Shown in pieces: positions 16,661-25,581 of a DNA stretch of 64,000 bases. The notes beneath the pieces were generated by a model. The model did not search any database. It had not been told where the DNA came from and was given only the letters and a program-made list of their open reading frames with translations. The translations under genes were made by a program, and so were the position numbers. Position 1 is the first letter of the stretch; every line of letters begins with the position of its first letter. Location of the stretch: NCBI GenBank assembly GCA_946615905.1, contig CAMOIE010000016.1:1-64000 (forward strand), in the 5' to 3' direction. The DNA is from an uncultured Treponema sp. GTDB taxonomy: Bacteria > Spirochaetota > Spirochaetia > Treponematales > Treponemataceae.

Positions 16661-16814
16661 AGAATAATGAAAAACTGGGCGCAACCCGCTTCGCGGGTCG
16701 GCAGTTCCAGGGCTTGCTGACGCGCGGCCTCCTCGGTTTCGACAGGCTCAACCTGCGGTGGCAGCCTCCGGCTCCCTTCCATTGCCTTGCGCTCTCAGTA
16801 ATTTGGGTGGGACT
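16661..16814. repeat. Dispersed repeat inserted between fliH and fliI
   Basis: This 154-bp gap interrupts an otherwise tight operon. It contains a short hairpin AACCCGC-TTC-GCGGGT and GGTTTCGACAGGCTCAACC (16736-16754), the same dispersed phrase found near 2660 and 50274. A reading frame continuing into fliI from 16758 is rejected because the extra residues are encoded by this repeat. Confidence 0.65.
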
Positions 16815-18242
16815 ATGGAACAATTTTTCAACAAGTATCTTACTGCCGTAAAAGAAACGGACACGATTTTATATACAGGCCATGTCACCGCCATCCGCGG
16901 TCTCATGATTGAGTCAAACGGACCTCGGTCAAAAATCGGAGAGCTTTGCACAATCAAACTTTCTGACGGCCGGAAAATTCTTGCCGAAGCATGCGCCTTT
17001 GACGGTCCGGTCGTAAAGCTCATGGCTTATGAGGAGACCAAGGGAATCGAGGTCGGCTGCGAGGTGACAGCCTCCGGTCACGTCCTCCGCGTTCCGGTCG
17101 GAAATAAGCTTCTCGGCCGCGTAATCGATGCCACCGGAAAGCCCTACGATGACAAAGGCCCCCTTGAGACAACGAAATATTACCCGATTTTATCCGATGC
17201 CCCTAATCCTATGACCCGCGCGCCGATTAACAAGCGCGTTGTCACCGGTGTCCGTGCGATTGACTCCCTTTTGACCGCTGGAAAAGGCCAGCGCCTTGGA
17301 ATTTTCGCAGGTTCCGGAGTCGGAAAATCCACTCTGCTTTCCACAATAGCCCGCAATACGAACGCCGACATAAACGTAATCGGCCTTATCGGTGAGCGTG
17401 GCCGCGAGGTTCTTGACTTTATAAAGGGAAACCTCGGCGAGGAGGGAATGAAGCGGTCTGTAGTCGTTGTCGCAACCGGGGATACGTCCGCAATCTGCCG
17501 CCTTCGGGCCGCCTATGTCGCCACGGCTGTCGCCGAATACTTCCGCGACCAAGGTAAAGACGTAATGCTCATGCTCGACAACTTGACCCGCTTCGCAAAA
17601 GCCCAGCGTGAGATTGGTCTTGCCACAGGCGAGGCTCCAGCACAGAGGGGCTATCCGACTTCCGTTTTTGACATGCTTCCAAAACTCCTTGAGAGAACCG
17701 GAACCAACGACAAGGGGTCAATCACTGCCTTCTACGCAGTCCTTGTTGACGGTGATGACATGGATGAGCCAATCACCGATGCTGTCCGCGGTACTCTGGA
17801 CGGCCACATTGTCCTCTCACGCGCACTTGCCGCCGCCCGCCATTACCCCGCGATTGACATAATGAAGTCTATTTCCCGTCTTTCCCGCCGAGTCACAGGC
17901 AAAGTCACCAAGCAGGCTTCTGACAAAATCGCCCGCCTGATCGCTGTTTACGAGCAGAACGCGGAGATGATTAACGCGGGAGTCTACCAGCAGGGGGCTT
18001 CCGCAGAAATCGATGAGGCAATCTCAAAGCACGAGGCGATTGAGGCCTTCCTCAAGCAGGAGGAAGAGGACCGCTGTTCGATAGAAGACACTCTCGACAA
18101 GCTTTCCGTCCTTGCTGAAATTGAGATTCCCAAGGAAGAGTACGTCGAGGCTCCCGCCTTGGACAGAAAGACTACGGCCGAAATCGTTGATGAGCGCGCC
18201 GCCGCGGAAAATGCAAAAAGCTCTGAAAGCTCTGATTTTTGA
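16815..18242 (+). CDS. fliI: Flagellum-specific ATPase FliI
   Basis: A 475-residue ATPase of the flagellar type III export apparatus, related to F1-beta. Walker A reads GSGVGKSTL, Walker B VMLMLDNLTRFA, and the family segment GYPTSVFDMLPKLLERTG follows. Start at 16815 is preferred because GGGTGGGA precedes it and FliI proteins begin near this point. It is co-transcribed with fliH and fliJ. The C-terminal tail is Ala/Ser-rich and longer than usual. Confidence 0.96.
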   Translation: MEQFFNKYLTAVKETDTILYTGHVTAIRGLMIESNGPRSKIGELCTIKLSDGRKILAEACAFDGPVVKLMAYEETKGIEVGCEVTASGHVLRVPVGNKLLGRVIDATGKPYDDKGPLETTKYYPILSDAPNPMTRAPINKRVVTGVRAIDSLLTAGKGQRLGIFAGSGVGKSTLLSTIARNTNADINVIGLIGERGREVLDFIKGNLGEEGMKRSVVVVATGDTSAICRLRAAYVATAVAEYFRDQGKDVMLMLDNLTRFAKAQREIGLATGEAPAQRGYPTSVFDMLPKLLERTGTNDKGSITAFYAVLVDGDDMDEPITDAVRGTLDGHIVLSRALAAARHYPAIDIMKSISRLSRRVTGKVTKQASDKIARLIAVYEQNAEMINAGVYQQGASAEIDEAISKHEAIEAFLKQEEEDRCSIEDTLDKLSVLAEIEIPKEEYVEAPALDRKTTAEIVDERAAAENAKSSESSDF

Positions 18243-18257
18243 CCAGGGGATTTTTGA

Positions 18258-18692
18258 ATGAAAGCCTTTTCTTTTTCGATGCAGAAAATCCTCGACTTGC
18301 GGGAGTTTGAGAAAAAAAACGCCCAGCTGGAACTAGGAAAGGCTTTGGCGGAAGAGACTAAAATCAAAAATACGCTGGAAATGGTCGCCCGGCAGCGGGC
18401 TGAGACAGTCTCTATCTCAAACGAAACCCACGACATCAACGGTCTTTACACACAGAACCAGTATTTGAAACTTCTGGAAGTCCGCAAGGAAGAGCTTTTG
18501 ACCCAGTTGACTCAGGCTCAGATTGTCAGCGAGGAAAAGCGGAAAATCATGCAGGAAAAAATGCAGAAGTGCAAGGTTCTTGAGGATTTAAAGGAAAAAA
18601 GGCGGCTTGCCTGGAAAAAAGAACGGGAAAAGGAAGAGGATAATTATATAGATGAGGTTGTCACGACCCGCTATGAGGTGTCAGAAGACTGA
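18258..18692 (+). CDS. fliJ: Flagellar export protein FliJ
   Basis: A 144-residue coiled-coil protein, the central-stalk partner of FliI and a chaperone-escort factor. It has the family start (MKAFSFSMQKILDLREFEKK) and is almost entirely helical and charged. Last gene of the operon, 15 bp after fliI with GGGG before the ATG. Confidence 0.9.
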   Translation: MKAFSFSMQKILDLREFEKKNAQLELGKALAEETKIKNTLEMVARQRAETVSISNETHDINGLYTQNQYLKLLEVRKEELLTQLTQAQIVSEEKRKIMQEKMQKCKVLEDLKEKRRLAWKKEREKEEDNYIDEVVTTRYEVSED

Positions 18693-18713
18693 AAATTCTC
18701 TTGTAATTTTTTG

Positions 18714-18741
18714 TTGAATAAATTAAAAATAGGGTTATAAT
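18714..18741 (+). promoter_or_regulatory. Promoter before the second chemoreceptor
   Basis: TTGAAT (18714-18719) and TATAAT (18736-18741) are separated by 16 bp, in an AT-rich stretch after fliJ. GGAGGTG stands 8 nt before the ATG of the next gene. Suggests that the chemoreceptor can be expressed apart from the operon. Confidence 0.5.
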
Positions 18742-18789
18742 TATGTATAATTTATAATTTTTTTTCTGCTACTGCGTGGAGGTGCTTAT

Positions 18790-20550
18790 ATGGCAATGGT
18801 AAAAAAAGAGCTTGACCGGTTTGATACCAAGGCCAAACGTGGCGTACAGATATTGACAAAACTCCTTATTATGATTGGAGCGTCTGTCATCTGTTCAGCT
18901 GCATTTGTCGGCGGAATTTCGCTCTTTGTATTTAATAATGGAATGACTAAGGATGCCATGACTGACATCGTTCATGCCGGCGGGGTTGCCATGGAGATGC
19001 ATTCTACCTGGAAGGGCAGTGATGATGAATTCGTACGGCAGGTTAAAAGGTATCTTAACGTTGAGTGTACCGTTTTTGACGGAGTGAAACGAGCCAACAC
19101 TACATTAGGCTCCAATTTGGTCGGAACAAGTCTCGACAATGACGCTATTGTGAACACTGTGTTGAAAAACGGCGAAGACTATATCGGAAAGAACGTGATA
19201 AACGGCGAGGGGTATTATTCTGTTTATAAGCCCCTTAAAGCTGACGGAAAAATCAAGGGAATGATTTTCGTTGCGAAGAACATAGCTGTCATCGATTCTG
19301 TAAGAAACGATACTCTTAGAGTTGTTATTCCTTTCAGCATCGTGATGGCGATTGTAATCATTCTGCTTTCATACAGGTTCGTCCATTGGCTTATGTGGCG
19401 TATCTACAACGTGACGAACTTCCTTAAAGAACTTGAGAGCGGAGATGCTGACCTTACCAAACGTTGTAAGCTCTTTATCCGCGATGAAATCGGTGACTTG
19501 ATTATTCACTTCGACTTCTTCCTTGACAAGCTCCAGAACATCATGAAGGAAGTCAAGGAGTCTAAGGTCGGCTTGAGCAATTCTGGCTCCCAGATGACGG
19601 AATCCAGCGAGGAGACTGCCGGTGCTATCTCAGAGATGGGCGCATTGATTTCTGGTATCCACGAGCAGATTTCAAAGCAGAGTGTCTCAGTTAACCAGAC
19701 TGCACAGGTTGTCAATGAGATTTCAACAAACATCACTTCTCTCAACGACATGATTGGCGGTCAGGCCCGCTTGACTCAGGACGCTTCTGCGGCCGTCGAG
19801 CAGATGATTGGTAATATTTCATCAGTAAATAATTCAGTCGACAAGATGGCGGCTTCCTTCGGTGATCTTTCTGCCAACGCGGGAACTTCATTCAACATGC
19901 AGCAGAACGTGAACGACCAGATTCAGCAGATTGAGGAGCAGTCCCAGATGCTGCAGGAAGCTAACTTGGCGATTTCCTCAATCGCTGAGCAGACAAACTT
20001 GCTGGCCATGAACGCGGCTATCGAGGCTGCCCATGCCGGTGACGCTGGAAAAGGCTTCTCTGTCGTTGCTGACGAAATCCGCAAGCTTTCAGAGACTTCA
20101 TCATCTCAGTCAAAGACAATCGGTGACCAGCTTAGCAAAATCAAGGACTCAATCAGCCTCGTTGTTACTTCTTCAGATGAGTCCGGAAAGGCTCTGTCTC
20201 TCGTTTCCAATAAAATCAAGGAAACAGACCAGCTTGTCTTGCAGATTAAGGCCGCGATGGAAGAGCAGAACGCAGGTTCTAAGCAGATTTCCGAGGCCCT
20301 TAAGTCAATGAACGACTCTTCGATTTCAGTTCAGGCTTCATCAAAGTCTATGGCAAAATCAAATGAGAAGATTATCCACGAAATGAACAGCCTCCAGTCT
20401 GCGACTTCCAGCATGAAGGTCAGCATGGAAGAAATGGCTGTGGGAGCTGACAAGATTACAAAGACAGGATCTGCCCTTGCAGGAATTTCCCGCGAGGTTC
20501 AGCTTTCAATCGACAAAATCGGAGAGCAGATTGACCGCTTTAAGGTCTGA
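18790..20550 (+). CDS. Methyl-accepting chemotaxis protein with single Cache-type sensor
   Basis: A 586-residue chemoreceptor. Membrane helices at about 22-45 and 177-200 flank a periplasmic region of about 130 residues that resembles the single-Cache sensors ([13 protein letters not shown] and [21 protein letters not shown]). A HAMP segment follows and then a signalling domain whose tip ([19 protein letters not shown]) is near 404-422. Its cytoplasmic domain closely resembles that of the receptor at 368-2473. It ends with a terminator shared with nrdG. Confidence 0.95.
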   Translation: MAMVKKELDRFDTKAKRGVQILTKLLIMIGASVICSAAFVGGISLFVFNNGMTKDAMTDIVHAGGVAMEMHSTWKGSDDEFVRQVKRYLNVECTVFDGVKRANTTLGSNLVGTSLDNDAIVNTVLKNGEDYIGKNVINGEGYYSVYKPLKADGKIKGMIFVAKNIAVIDSVRNDTLRVVIPFSIVMAIVIILLSYRFVHWLMWRIYNVTNFLKELESGDADLTKRCKLFIRDEIGDLIIHFDFFLDKLQNIMKEVKESKVGLSNSGSQMTESSEETAGAISEMGALISGIHEQISKQSVSVNQTAQVVNEISTNITSLNDMIGGQARLTQDASAAVEQMIGNISSVNNSVDKMAASFGDLSANAGTSFNMQQNVNDQIQQIEEQSQMLQEANLAISSIAEQTNLLAMNAAIEAAHAGDAGKGFSVVADEIRKLSETSSSQSKTIGDQLSKIKDSISLVVTSSDESGKALSLVSNKIKETDQLVLQIKAAMEEQNAGSKQISEALKSMNDSSISVQASSKSMAKSNEKIIHEMNSLQSATSSMKVSMEEMAVGADKITKTGSALAGISREVQLSIDKIGEQIDRFKV

Positions 20551-20573
20551 TGTTTTCTGACTATTTTTAGGCG

Positions 20574-20610
20574 AAAGCCTCGCACTAGCTTCTAGTCGGG
20601 GCTTCTTTTT
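20574..20610. terminator. Hairpin terminator between the chemoreceptor and nrdG
   Basis: AAGCCTCG-C-ACTAG and CTAGT-C-GGGGCTT form a stem with one internal mismatch and a G-U pair, followed by CTTTTT on the plus strand. The convergent gene nrdG ends inside it at 20609. Confidence 0.8.
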
Positions 20611-21346
20611 AACGCAAAGCCGCTCCGCTGATTCTCGCTTTTGCAAGGGAGACTAGGCGGGCGGCTTCTTTGTCTGTATATGGCAGGATTTTATTGTAGT
20701 CAGGATTCAGGCAGTTTTCGTTTCTGAACTGGGCGAACTGCCATGATGCGTCATCCGGCAGCATTGAGGCGATTTTCTCTATGTCGTCCTCGTCCACAAG
20801 CGGAGGCACCAAGACTGTCCTCCATTCCCTTTGATTGGCAGGCAGGCTTGCGATGAGATTTATTGACCTTCTCAGAAAATCTTCTGTTTCATTGGCCTCA
20901 ATGGAGCCGACTTCAAACTCTTTTTTTCCGAGTAAAAGCGGGTACTTGTGAGGGGAAGTCTTTATGTCCATGGCTATGAAATCCGGCCTGACTTTTTCGT
21001 CTGAGATGATTTTCTCAAGCCTGTCCGGTAATGTGCCGTTTGTGTCGACTTTTATTTTGTAGCCGAGATTTCTTGCGAACGTGATGATTTCTGGCAGTTT
21101 TGGATTCAACAGTGCCTCTCCGCCTGAAATCACAAGGCCTGTAAGAACATTACGACGCTTTTCCAAGTGGCTTTTTATCTGCTCCCACGGTGTCAGTTCC
21201 TCATCTTGATTAAAGACGAGGGCGGAGTTGTAGCAGTAGGGGCAGCGGAGGTTGCATCCTGGAAGAAAAATTGAGGATGCGACTCTTCCAGGATAATCTA
21301 CTAGACTTGTTTTTATTAGAACTGCGGACGGAAAACTGTAATTCAT
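20609..21346 (-). CDS. nrdG: Anaerobic ribonucleotide reductase activating enzyme, radical SAM
   Basis: A 245-residue radical SAM protein that would generate the glycyl radical on the class III ribonucleotide reductase. The 4Fe-4S site is CNLRCPYC near residues 31-38, and ISGGEALL and DTNGT follow as in the NrdG2-type (TIGR02495-like) activases. It is longer than E. coli NrdG (about 154 residues). Downstream of nrdD and the radical-domain gene on the minus strand, separated from the latter by a 173-bp gap with a large hairpin. Confidence 0.92.
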   Translation of the reverse strand: MNYSFPSAVLIKTSLVDYPGRVASSIFLPGCNLRCPYCYNSALVFNQDEELTPWEQIKSHLEKRRNVLTGLVISGGEALLNPKLPEIITFARNLGYKIKVDTNGTLPDRLEKIISDEKVRPDFIAMDIKTSPHKYPLLLGKKEFEVGSIEANETEDFLRRSINLIASLPANQREWRTVLVPPLVDEDDIEKIASMLPDDASWQFAQFRNENCLNPDYNKILPYTDKEAARLVSLAKARISGAALR

Positions 21347-21406
21347 AAGATTTTTTTAAGGCGAATTGAAAAGCAAAGAAAGTGTTAGCGCTGGGAAGGG
21401 CGACAG

Positions 21407-21446
21407 TTCGCACAAGAAAGCTGCATGTGCGGCGTTCTTGTGCGAA
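21407..21446. repeat. Perfect 12-bp inverted repeat inside a dispersed repeat
   Basis: TTCGCACAAGAA (21407-21418) and TTCTTGTGCGAA (21435-21446) are exact reverse complements with a 16-bp loop, in the 173-bp gap between nrdG and the preceding operon gene. Flanking sequence, read on the minus strand, contains CGCTATGTCC followed 5 nt later by TCGCTCACGCTCATT, which recurs inside the ABC ATPase gene at 53094-53960. No T run follows, so it is not a standard terminator. Confidence 0.75.
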
Positions 21447-21519
21447 TGAGCGTGAGCGAACCCTGGACATAGCGACCCGGCAAAGGCGGGAAACACCATA
21501 TACAATTGAAAAACGAAAG

Positions 21520-22080
21520 TTACACGGCGACTGCCACGGGATTCAAAACTGCGTCCAGCTCCTCGACGTTGTGGGCGCGTCCGCTCTCGTTTCCATCGGC
21601 ATCATAGAAAATCACGGTCGGAACGGCGAAAACACCCCGGCTTGCGGCCTTTTTGATTCCAGAGTCCGTGTCGATGTCGATTTTCTCGCCGTCAAGGGAG
21701 ACATTCTCCATGTATTTTTTGACTGGCGGGCAGTTGGGGCAGGTCTGGCGCATGAAGAACTCGTAGCGGAAAGTCTCTCCGTTTGAGAGTGATTTTTCCT
21801 CGTCAAAAAGCGAAGTCTGGCTGCTGGCGACTTTTGCCGCTGCTTGTGCCACGACCTTTACGGCAGGCTCCGGCTCTTTTTCTGAAAGACTGGAGTCTTT
21901 TACCTCGAAAGTCTTTCTGATGTTGAACTCATCGCGCTTTCCCTTGTTCCAGTTGCGGACGGCTCGGTAGTAGCCCACGATGCGGGCGTAGACCTCGGTC
22001 TCCGTTCCGTGGACGTTCTCAAGCTCTGCCTTTACAGACGCGATGTCTGCATCGATTTCTGCAAGTGTCCTTTTTGCCAT
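21520..22080 (-). CDS. Detached NrdD glycyl-radical segment fused to a thioredoxin-like domain
   Basis: A 186-residue two-part protein. Residues 27-58 (ETEVYARIVGYYRAV, then NWNKGKRDEF) match the C-terminal glycyl-radical segment of class III ribonucleotide reductases, with Gly36 at the radical position. A Lys/Ala/Glu linker leads to a thioredoxin/glutaredoxin-like domain with TCPNCPP (Cys114, Cys117) and a cis-proline region FAVPTVIFYD. The neighbouring NrdD lacks the radical segment, so this protein probably supplies both radical and reductant. GGGAGGATA stands 7 nt before the ATG; a longer reading frame from 22191 overlaps nrdD and is rejected. Confidence 0.85.
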   Translation of the reverse strand: MAKRTLAEIDADIASVKAELENVHGTETEVYARIVGYYRAVRNWNKGKRDEFNIRKTFEVKDSSLSEKEPEPAVKVVAQAAAKVASSQTSLFDEEKSLSNGETFRYEFFMRQTCPNCPPVKKYMENVSLDGEKIDIDTDSGIKKAASRGVFAVPTVIFYDADGNESGRAHNVEELDAVLNPVAVAV

Positions 22081-22099
22081 TTTTTTTATCCTCCCGTTC

Positions 22100-24205
22100 T
22101 CAGGCGATAGCCTGTTTTCTTTCTTCTTCAAGGGCAGCGAGTTTTTCACGCAACGCCTTTTCTTTTTCCGCCTTGCATTTTGGGCATTCAAAGAGCTGGC
22201 CAGACAGATATCCGTGAACCGGACATACTGAGTAGGTCGGGCTGATTGTCAGGTACGGAATCCTGTAGTTTGTGAAAATCGCCTTCACCAAGTCGCGTGT
22301 CGCCTTCCAGTCTTTGATTTGCTCTCCGACGTAAGTGTGGAAGACTGTTCCGCCTGTGTAGCGTGTCTGCAAGGCTTCCTGATGGTCAAGGGCCTCGAAA
22401 ACATCGGCAGTGTAGTCGACCGGAAGCTGGCTTGAGTTTGTGTAGAAGGGGTCGCTTTCGCCCGATGTGATGATGTCCGGGAAGTTCTGCTTGTCGTGGC
22501 GGGCAAGACGGTAGGATGTTGACTCAGCCGGAGTCGCCTCAAGGTTGAAAAGCTCTCCTGTCGCCTCCTGATAGTCCTGCATACGGTTCCGCATGTGGTC
22601 AAGGATTTCGCAGGCGAAGTTCTTTCCGTTTTCAGTCGCAATGCTTTCGCCAAGGAAGTTAAGACAGCACTCGTTCATGCCGCAAAGGCCGATTGTGTTG
22701 AAGTGGTTGTTCAGTGTCTTGAGGTAGCGCTTCGTGTAGGGGAAAAGTCCGCCGTCAAGGAGCTTTTGGATAACCTTTCGCTTGATGCAGAGCGATTCCT
22801 TTGCCAAGTCCATCAGATAGTCGAGGCGGGCATAGAATTCTTCCTTTGTGTTTGCCAGATATGCAATCTGCGGAAGGTTGATAGTCACGACTCCAAGGGA
22901 GCCTGTGAATTCGTCAGAGCCGAAAAGGCCTCCGCCGCGCTTTCTGAGTTCCCTCTTGTCGAGCCGGAGCCGGCAGCACATTGAGCGCACGTCAGATGGA
23001 TTGAGGTCTGAGTTGATAAAATTCTGGAAGTAGGGCGTTCCGTACTGGCTTGTCATCTCAAAGAGAAGTTTTGCATTCTCTGAGTCCCAGTTGAAGTCCT
23101 TTGTGATGTTGTAGGTCGGAATGGGGTAGCCGAATCCGCGTCCGTTAGCGTCCCCCTCAAGCATAAGCTCGATGAAGCACTTGTTTATCAGGTCCATCTC
23201 TTTCTGGCAGTCGCCGTATGTGAAGTCCTGCTCTTTTCCGCCGACTATGGCCTTTTTGCCCTTGAGATCGTCCGGGCATGTCCAGTCAAGCGTGATGTTC
23301 GTGAAGGGAGCCTGTGAGCCCCAGCGGGATGGCGTGTTGACACCGTAGACGTATGATTGGATGCACTGGCGGACTTGCAGGTAGTCAAGGTTGTCAGCCT
23401 TTACGAAGGGGGCGAGGTATGTGTCAAAAGACGAGAATGCCTGCGCTCCAGCCCACTCGTTTTGCATAACGCCCAAGAAATTTACGATTTGGTTTACGAG
23501 CGTGGAGAGGTGGCTTGCGGGCTTTGACGTGATTTTGTCGGGTACACCGCCCAGTCCCTCCTGAATCAGCTGGCGAAGCGACCAGCCTGCGCAGTAGCCT
23601 GAGAACATCGAGAGGTCGTGGATATGGAAGGCCGCAGTCTTGTGGGCGTCGGCGATTTCCGGCGTGTAGATGTTCTTGAGCCAGTAGTTAGCGGTGATAG
23701 TCCCGGAGTTGTGGAGGATAAGGCCTCCGAGAGAGAAGTTTACGTTCGCGTTTTCATGTACGCGCCAGTCGGACTGACCGAGGTAGCCGTCCATAGTCTC
23801 GTTGATGTCAAGCATGAGTTTTTTCGCATCGCGGACAGCCTCGTGCTTTGCCCTGTAGATGATGTAGGCCTTTGCCACCTCGACTTCGTTTGACTCAATC
23901 AATGCAGACTCAACGACATCCTGAATTTCCTCAATCGCAGGAATTGAGTGGGCGCGGCGGCCTGCCAATAGGGCGCGGAGGTTTTCCTCAACTTTATCTG
24001 TGATTGCCTGGGCCTTGTCGGGATTCGCCCTGCCTTCAACGGCTTCAATCGCCTTTGATATGGCCGAGCGGATTTTCTCAGGATTGTATTTCTCAAGCTT
24101 GCCGTTGCGCTTTACAACCTGACGGATAAAGCCCTGGGTCTCTGAATCTGAATTGCTTCCCAAAAATGCCCGCCATTCCGGGAACACCGACTGTTCATCT
24201 GACAT
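22100..24205 (-). CDS. nrdD: Anaerobic ribonucleoside-triphosphate reductase, catalytic part
   Basis: Class III reductase making deoxynucleotides without oxygen; 701 residues. An N-terminal ATP cone (RQVVKRNGKLEKYNPEKI, about 28-120) senses dATP/ATP. The catalytic barrel includes RSMCCRLRLD with the thiyl cysteine. The C-terminus has the metal-site cysteines CPVHGYL and ECPKC, then a helix and the stop. The usual final segment with the radical glycine is missing here and appears on the next gene, 19 bp downstream in another frame. Operon order is nrdR, nrdD, radical/thioredoxin gene, nrdG. Confidence 0.94.
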   Translation of the reverse strand: MSDEQSVFPEWRAFLGSNSDSETQGFIRQVVKRNGKLEKYNPEKIRSAISKAIEAVEGRANPDKAQAITDKVEENLRALLAGRRAHSIPAIEEIQDVVESALIESNEVEVAKAYIIYRAKHEAVRDAKKLMLDINETMDGYLGQSDWRVHENANVNFSLGGLILHNSGTITANYWLKNIYTPEIADAHKTAAFHIHDLSMFSGYCAGWSLRQLIQEGLGGVPDKITSKPASHLSTLVNQIVNFLGVMQNEWAGAQAFSSFDTYLAPFVKADNLDYLQVRQCIQSYVYGVNTPSRWGSQAPFTNITLDWTCPDDLKGKKAIVGGKEQDFTYGDCQKEMDLINKCFIELMLEGDANGRGFGYPIPTYNITKDFNWDSENAKLLFEMTSQYGTPYFQNFINSDLNPSDVRSMCCRLRLDKRELRKRGGGLFGSDEFTGSLGVVTINLPQIAYLANTKEEFYARLDYLMDLAKESLCIKRKVIQKLLDGGLFPYTKRYLKTLNNHFNTIGLCGMNECCLNFLGESIATENGKNFACEILDHMRNRMQDYQEATGELFNLEATPAESTSYRLARHDKQNFPDIITSGESDPFYTNSSQLPVDYTADVFEALDHQEALQTRYTGGTVFHTYVGEQIKDWKATRDLVKAIFTNYRIPYLTISPTYSVCPVHGYLSGQLFECPKCKAEKEKALREKLAALEEERKQAIA

Positions 24206-24227
24206 TTTTTACTTCTCTCCTTATGAC

Positions 24228-24689
24228 TTATTTTTCTTCACCTAATTTATTGACTTCGTTTATAAATTCCTGAAGGTTCTCAAAATGCTTGTAGACGGAG
24301 GCGAAGCGGATGTAGGCAACCTTGTCCACACCGTGCAGCCGCTCAAGGACAAGCTCTCCAAGCTGGGCGGTTGAAATCTCACGGCTGCCTTTCACCGACA
24401 TGACAGCCTTGTCCTCGATTTCGTTGACGATGTTCTCGACCATGGCCGTTGCGACCGGTCGTTTTTCCAAGGCCCGCTCGATTCCTTTTGCAAGTTTTTC
24501 GCGGTCAAAAGGCTGTCTTCTGCCGTCTCTTTTAATCACCATGAAGGGTTTTTCTTCGATTCTCTCATAAGAAGTGAAGCGGTAGCCGCAGGAAATGCAC
24601 TCACGGCGGCGGCGGATTGACTCGCCGTTTGCCATGGTTCTTGATTCTATGACTTTGTCGTCCAGGCTTCCGCAATAGGGGCAGCGCAT
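24228..24689 (-). CDS. nrdR: Transcriptional regulator NrdR
   Basis: A 153-residue repressor of ribonucleotide reductase genes. The N-terminal zinc ribbon has MRCPYCGS and CISCGYRF, and an ATP cone follows (FMVIKRDGRRQPFDREKL). It precedes nrdD by 22 bp, so it very probably regulates its own operon. GGGAGAA stands 9 nt before the ATG. Upstream on the minus strand TTGTGT-17-TTATAA (24766 down to 24738) could be the operon promoter. I found no convincing NrdR box. Confidence 0.95.
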   Translation of the reverse strand: MRCPYCGSLDDKVIESRTMANGESIRRRRECISCGYRFTSYERIEEKPFMVIKRDGRRQPFDREKLAKGIERALEKRPVATAMVENIVNEIEDKAVMSVKGSREISTAQLGELVLERLHGVDKVAYIRFASVYKHFENLQEFINEVNKLGEEK

Positions 24690-24913
24690 GTCTTTTATTC
24701 TCCCACCGTTTTTAATTCTTTGTATTGCAAAGACTTTTTATAAATTTGTTATAAAAAACTACACAATTACTAGCGTGTTTTTTGCAATTAATTTATCATA
24801 CACCACTAAATATGAGAGGGCAAGGGGAATTTTGCAGAAATTAGCAATAAATTCGAATTTTTGTTCAGGCGAAAGTTTTTAGTATTGTGGGCAAGTCCGT
24901 GTCTAGCCATACT
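24690..24913. other. Non-coding gap between the nrd and biotin transporter operons
   Basis: An AT-rich 224-bp stretch. It contains the candidate nrd promoter and an imperfect dyad ACACAATTACTAGCGTGT (24761-24778) overlapping its -35. The part near 24880-24913 shows no clear terminator for the biotin genes. No open frame in it looks like a protein. Confidence 0.5.
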
Positions 24914-25579
24914 CTAGCTCCTTGCGGCTATTGCCTTTGATTTTTCCCAGGCGTGGCGCATACTGAGTCTCAGCAAAATTGGAATCAGGCTGGAGATTTT
25001 CTTCAAGTTGTTTTTGCCCCCCCTGGAAATCCATGCCCTTGTGATTTGACTCCAAAGGCTTGCGATTTTCGGGATAAAGAGCATAGTAAGCGAAAGGCTC
25101 TCTGACAGGGGGAGCTTTTTGTTTCTTGTGATAAAATACTCTATGTCAGAAAATCCTTCTTTGAACTGCCGCTTGCTTGTCGTCCTGTAGAAAATCGAAG
25201 TGACTTCAAGGGAAAGTGTGAGTTTTGCAAGAAAGTCTATGTATGACTTTTGAAAGGCCAGAATTTGCGGAACAGCCCCGATTGAAAAGGCTTCTCCTGA
25301 CTGGAAAAAACTGACCGTGTTCAAAATTATTGAGGCGATGTAAAGCATTATAGCATAAGCAAATGCGGGCTTGTTGTCGGAGACTGCCGCCTGAAGCGGA
25401 AAGCGCAGAATCACGATTGACAGCAATAGGCAGGCTCCCCAGAGAATGAAGGCTAAAAGAGCAGGAGCATAGAATGAGGCTGCCGCGAGTATGAAAATCA
25501 TCAGGATTTTTACTGCGGGCGGAAGCCTGTGCATGAATGTGGAGCCGCTTTTGTATTGAAAGAATGAATTTCCGCTCAT
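24914..25579 (-). CDS. bioN: Biotin ECF transporter, transmembrane (T) component
   Basis: A 221-residue EcfT/CbiQ-family membrane protein that couples ATP hydrolysis to the substrate subunit. About five hydrophobic helices are visible. The family coupling motif appears as AWISRGG near residue 190, the Ala-Arg-Gly type signature that contacts the ATPase. It lies 2 bp after the ATPase gene, and the trio BioY-ATPase-T component makes biotin the natural substrate. Confidence 0.88.
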   Translation of the reverse strand: MSGNSFFQYKSGSTFMHRLPPAVKILMIFILAAASFYAPALLAFILWGACLLLSIVILRFPLQAAVSDNKPAFAYAIMLYIASIILNTVSFFQSGEAFSIGAVPQILAFQKSYIDFLAKLTLSLEVTSIFYRTTSKRQFKEGFSDIEYFITRNKKLPLSESLSLTMLFIPKIASLWSQITRAWISRGGKNNLKKISSLIPILLRLSMRHAWEKSKAIAARS

Positions 25580-25581
25580 TT

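Noticed and set aside
22100-22191. Upstream extension of the radical/thioredoxin gene, or a single frameshifted nrdD
   Set aside because: The extension overlaps nrdD in another frame and is Lys/Arg-rich shadow sequence. The separate ATG with GGGAGGATA argues for two real genes, though a sequencing frameshift cannot be fully excluded.
24761-24818. NrdR boxes before nrdR
   Set aside because: ACACAATTACTAGCGTGT has a gap two bases too long, and CCACTAAATATGAGAG lacks the right half. The distance between them (about 41 bp) also does not fit the usual pair.
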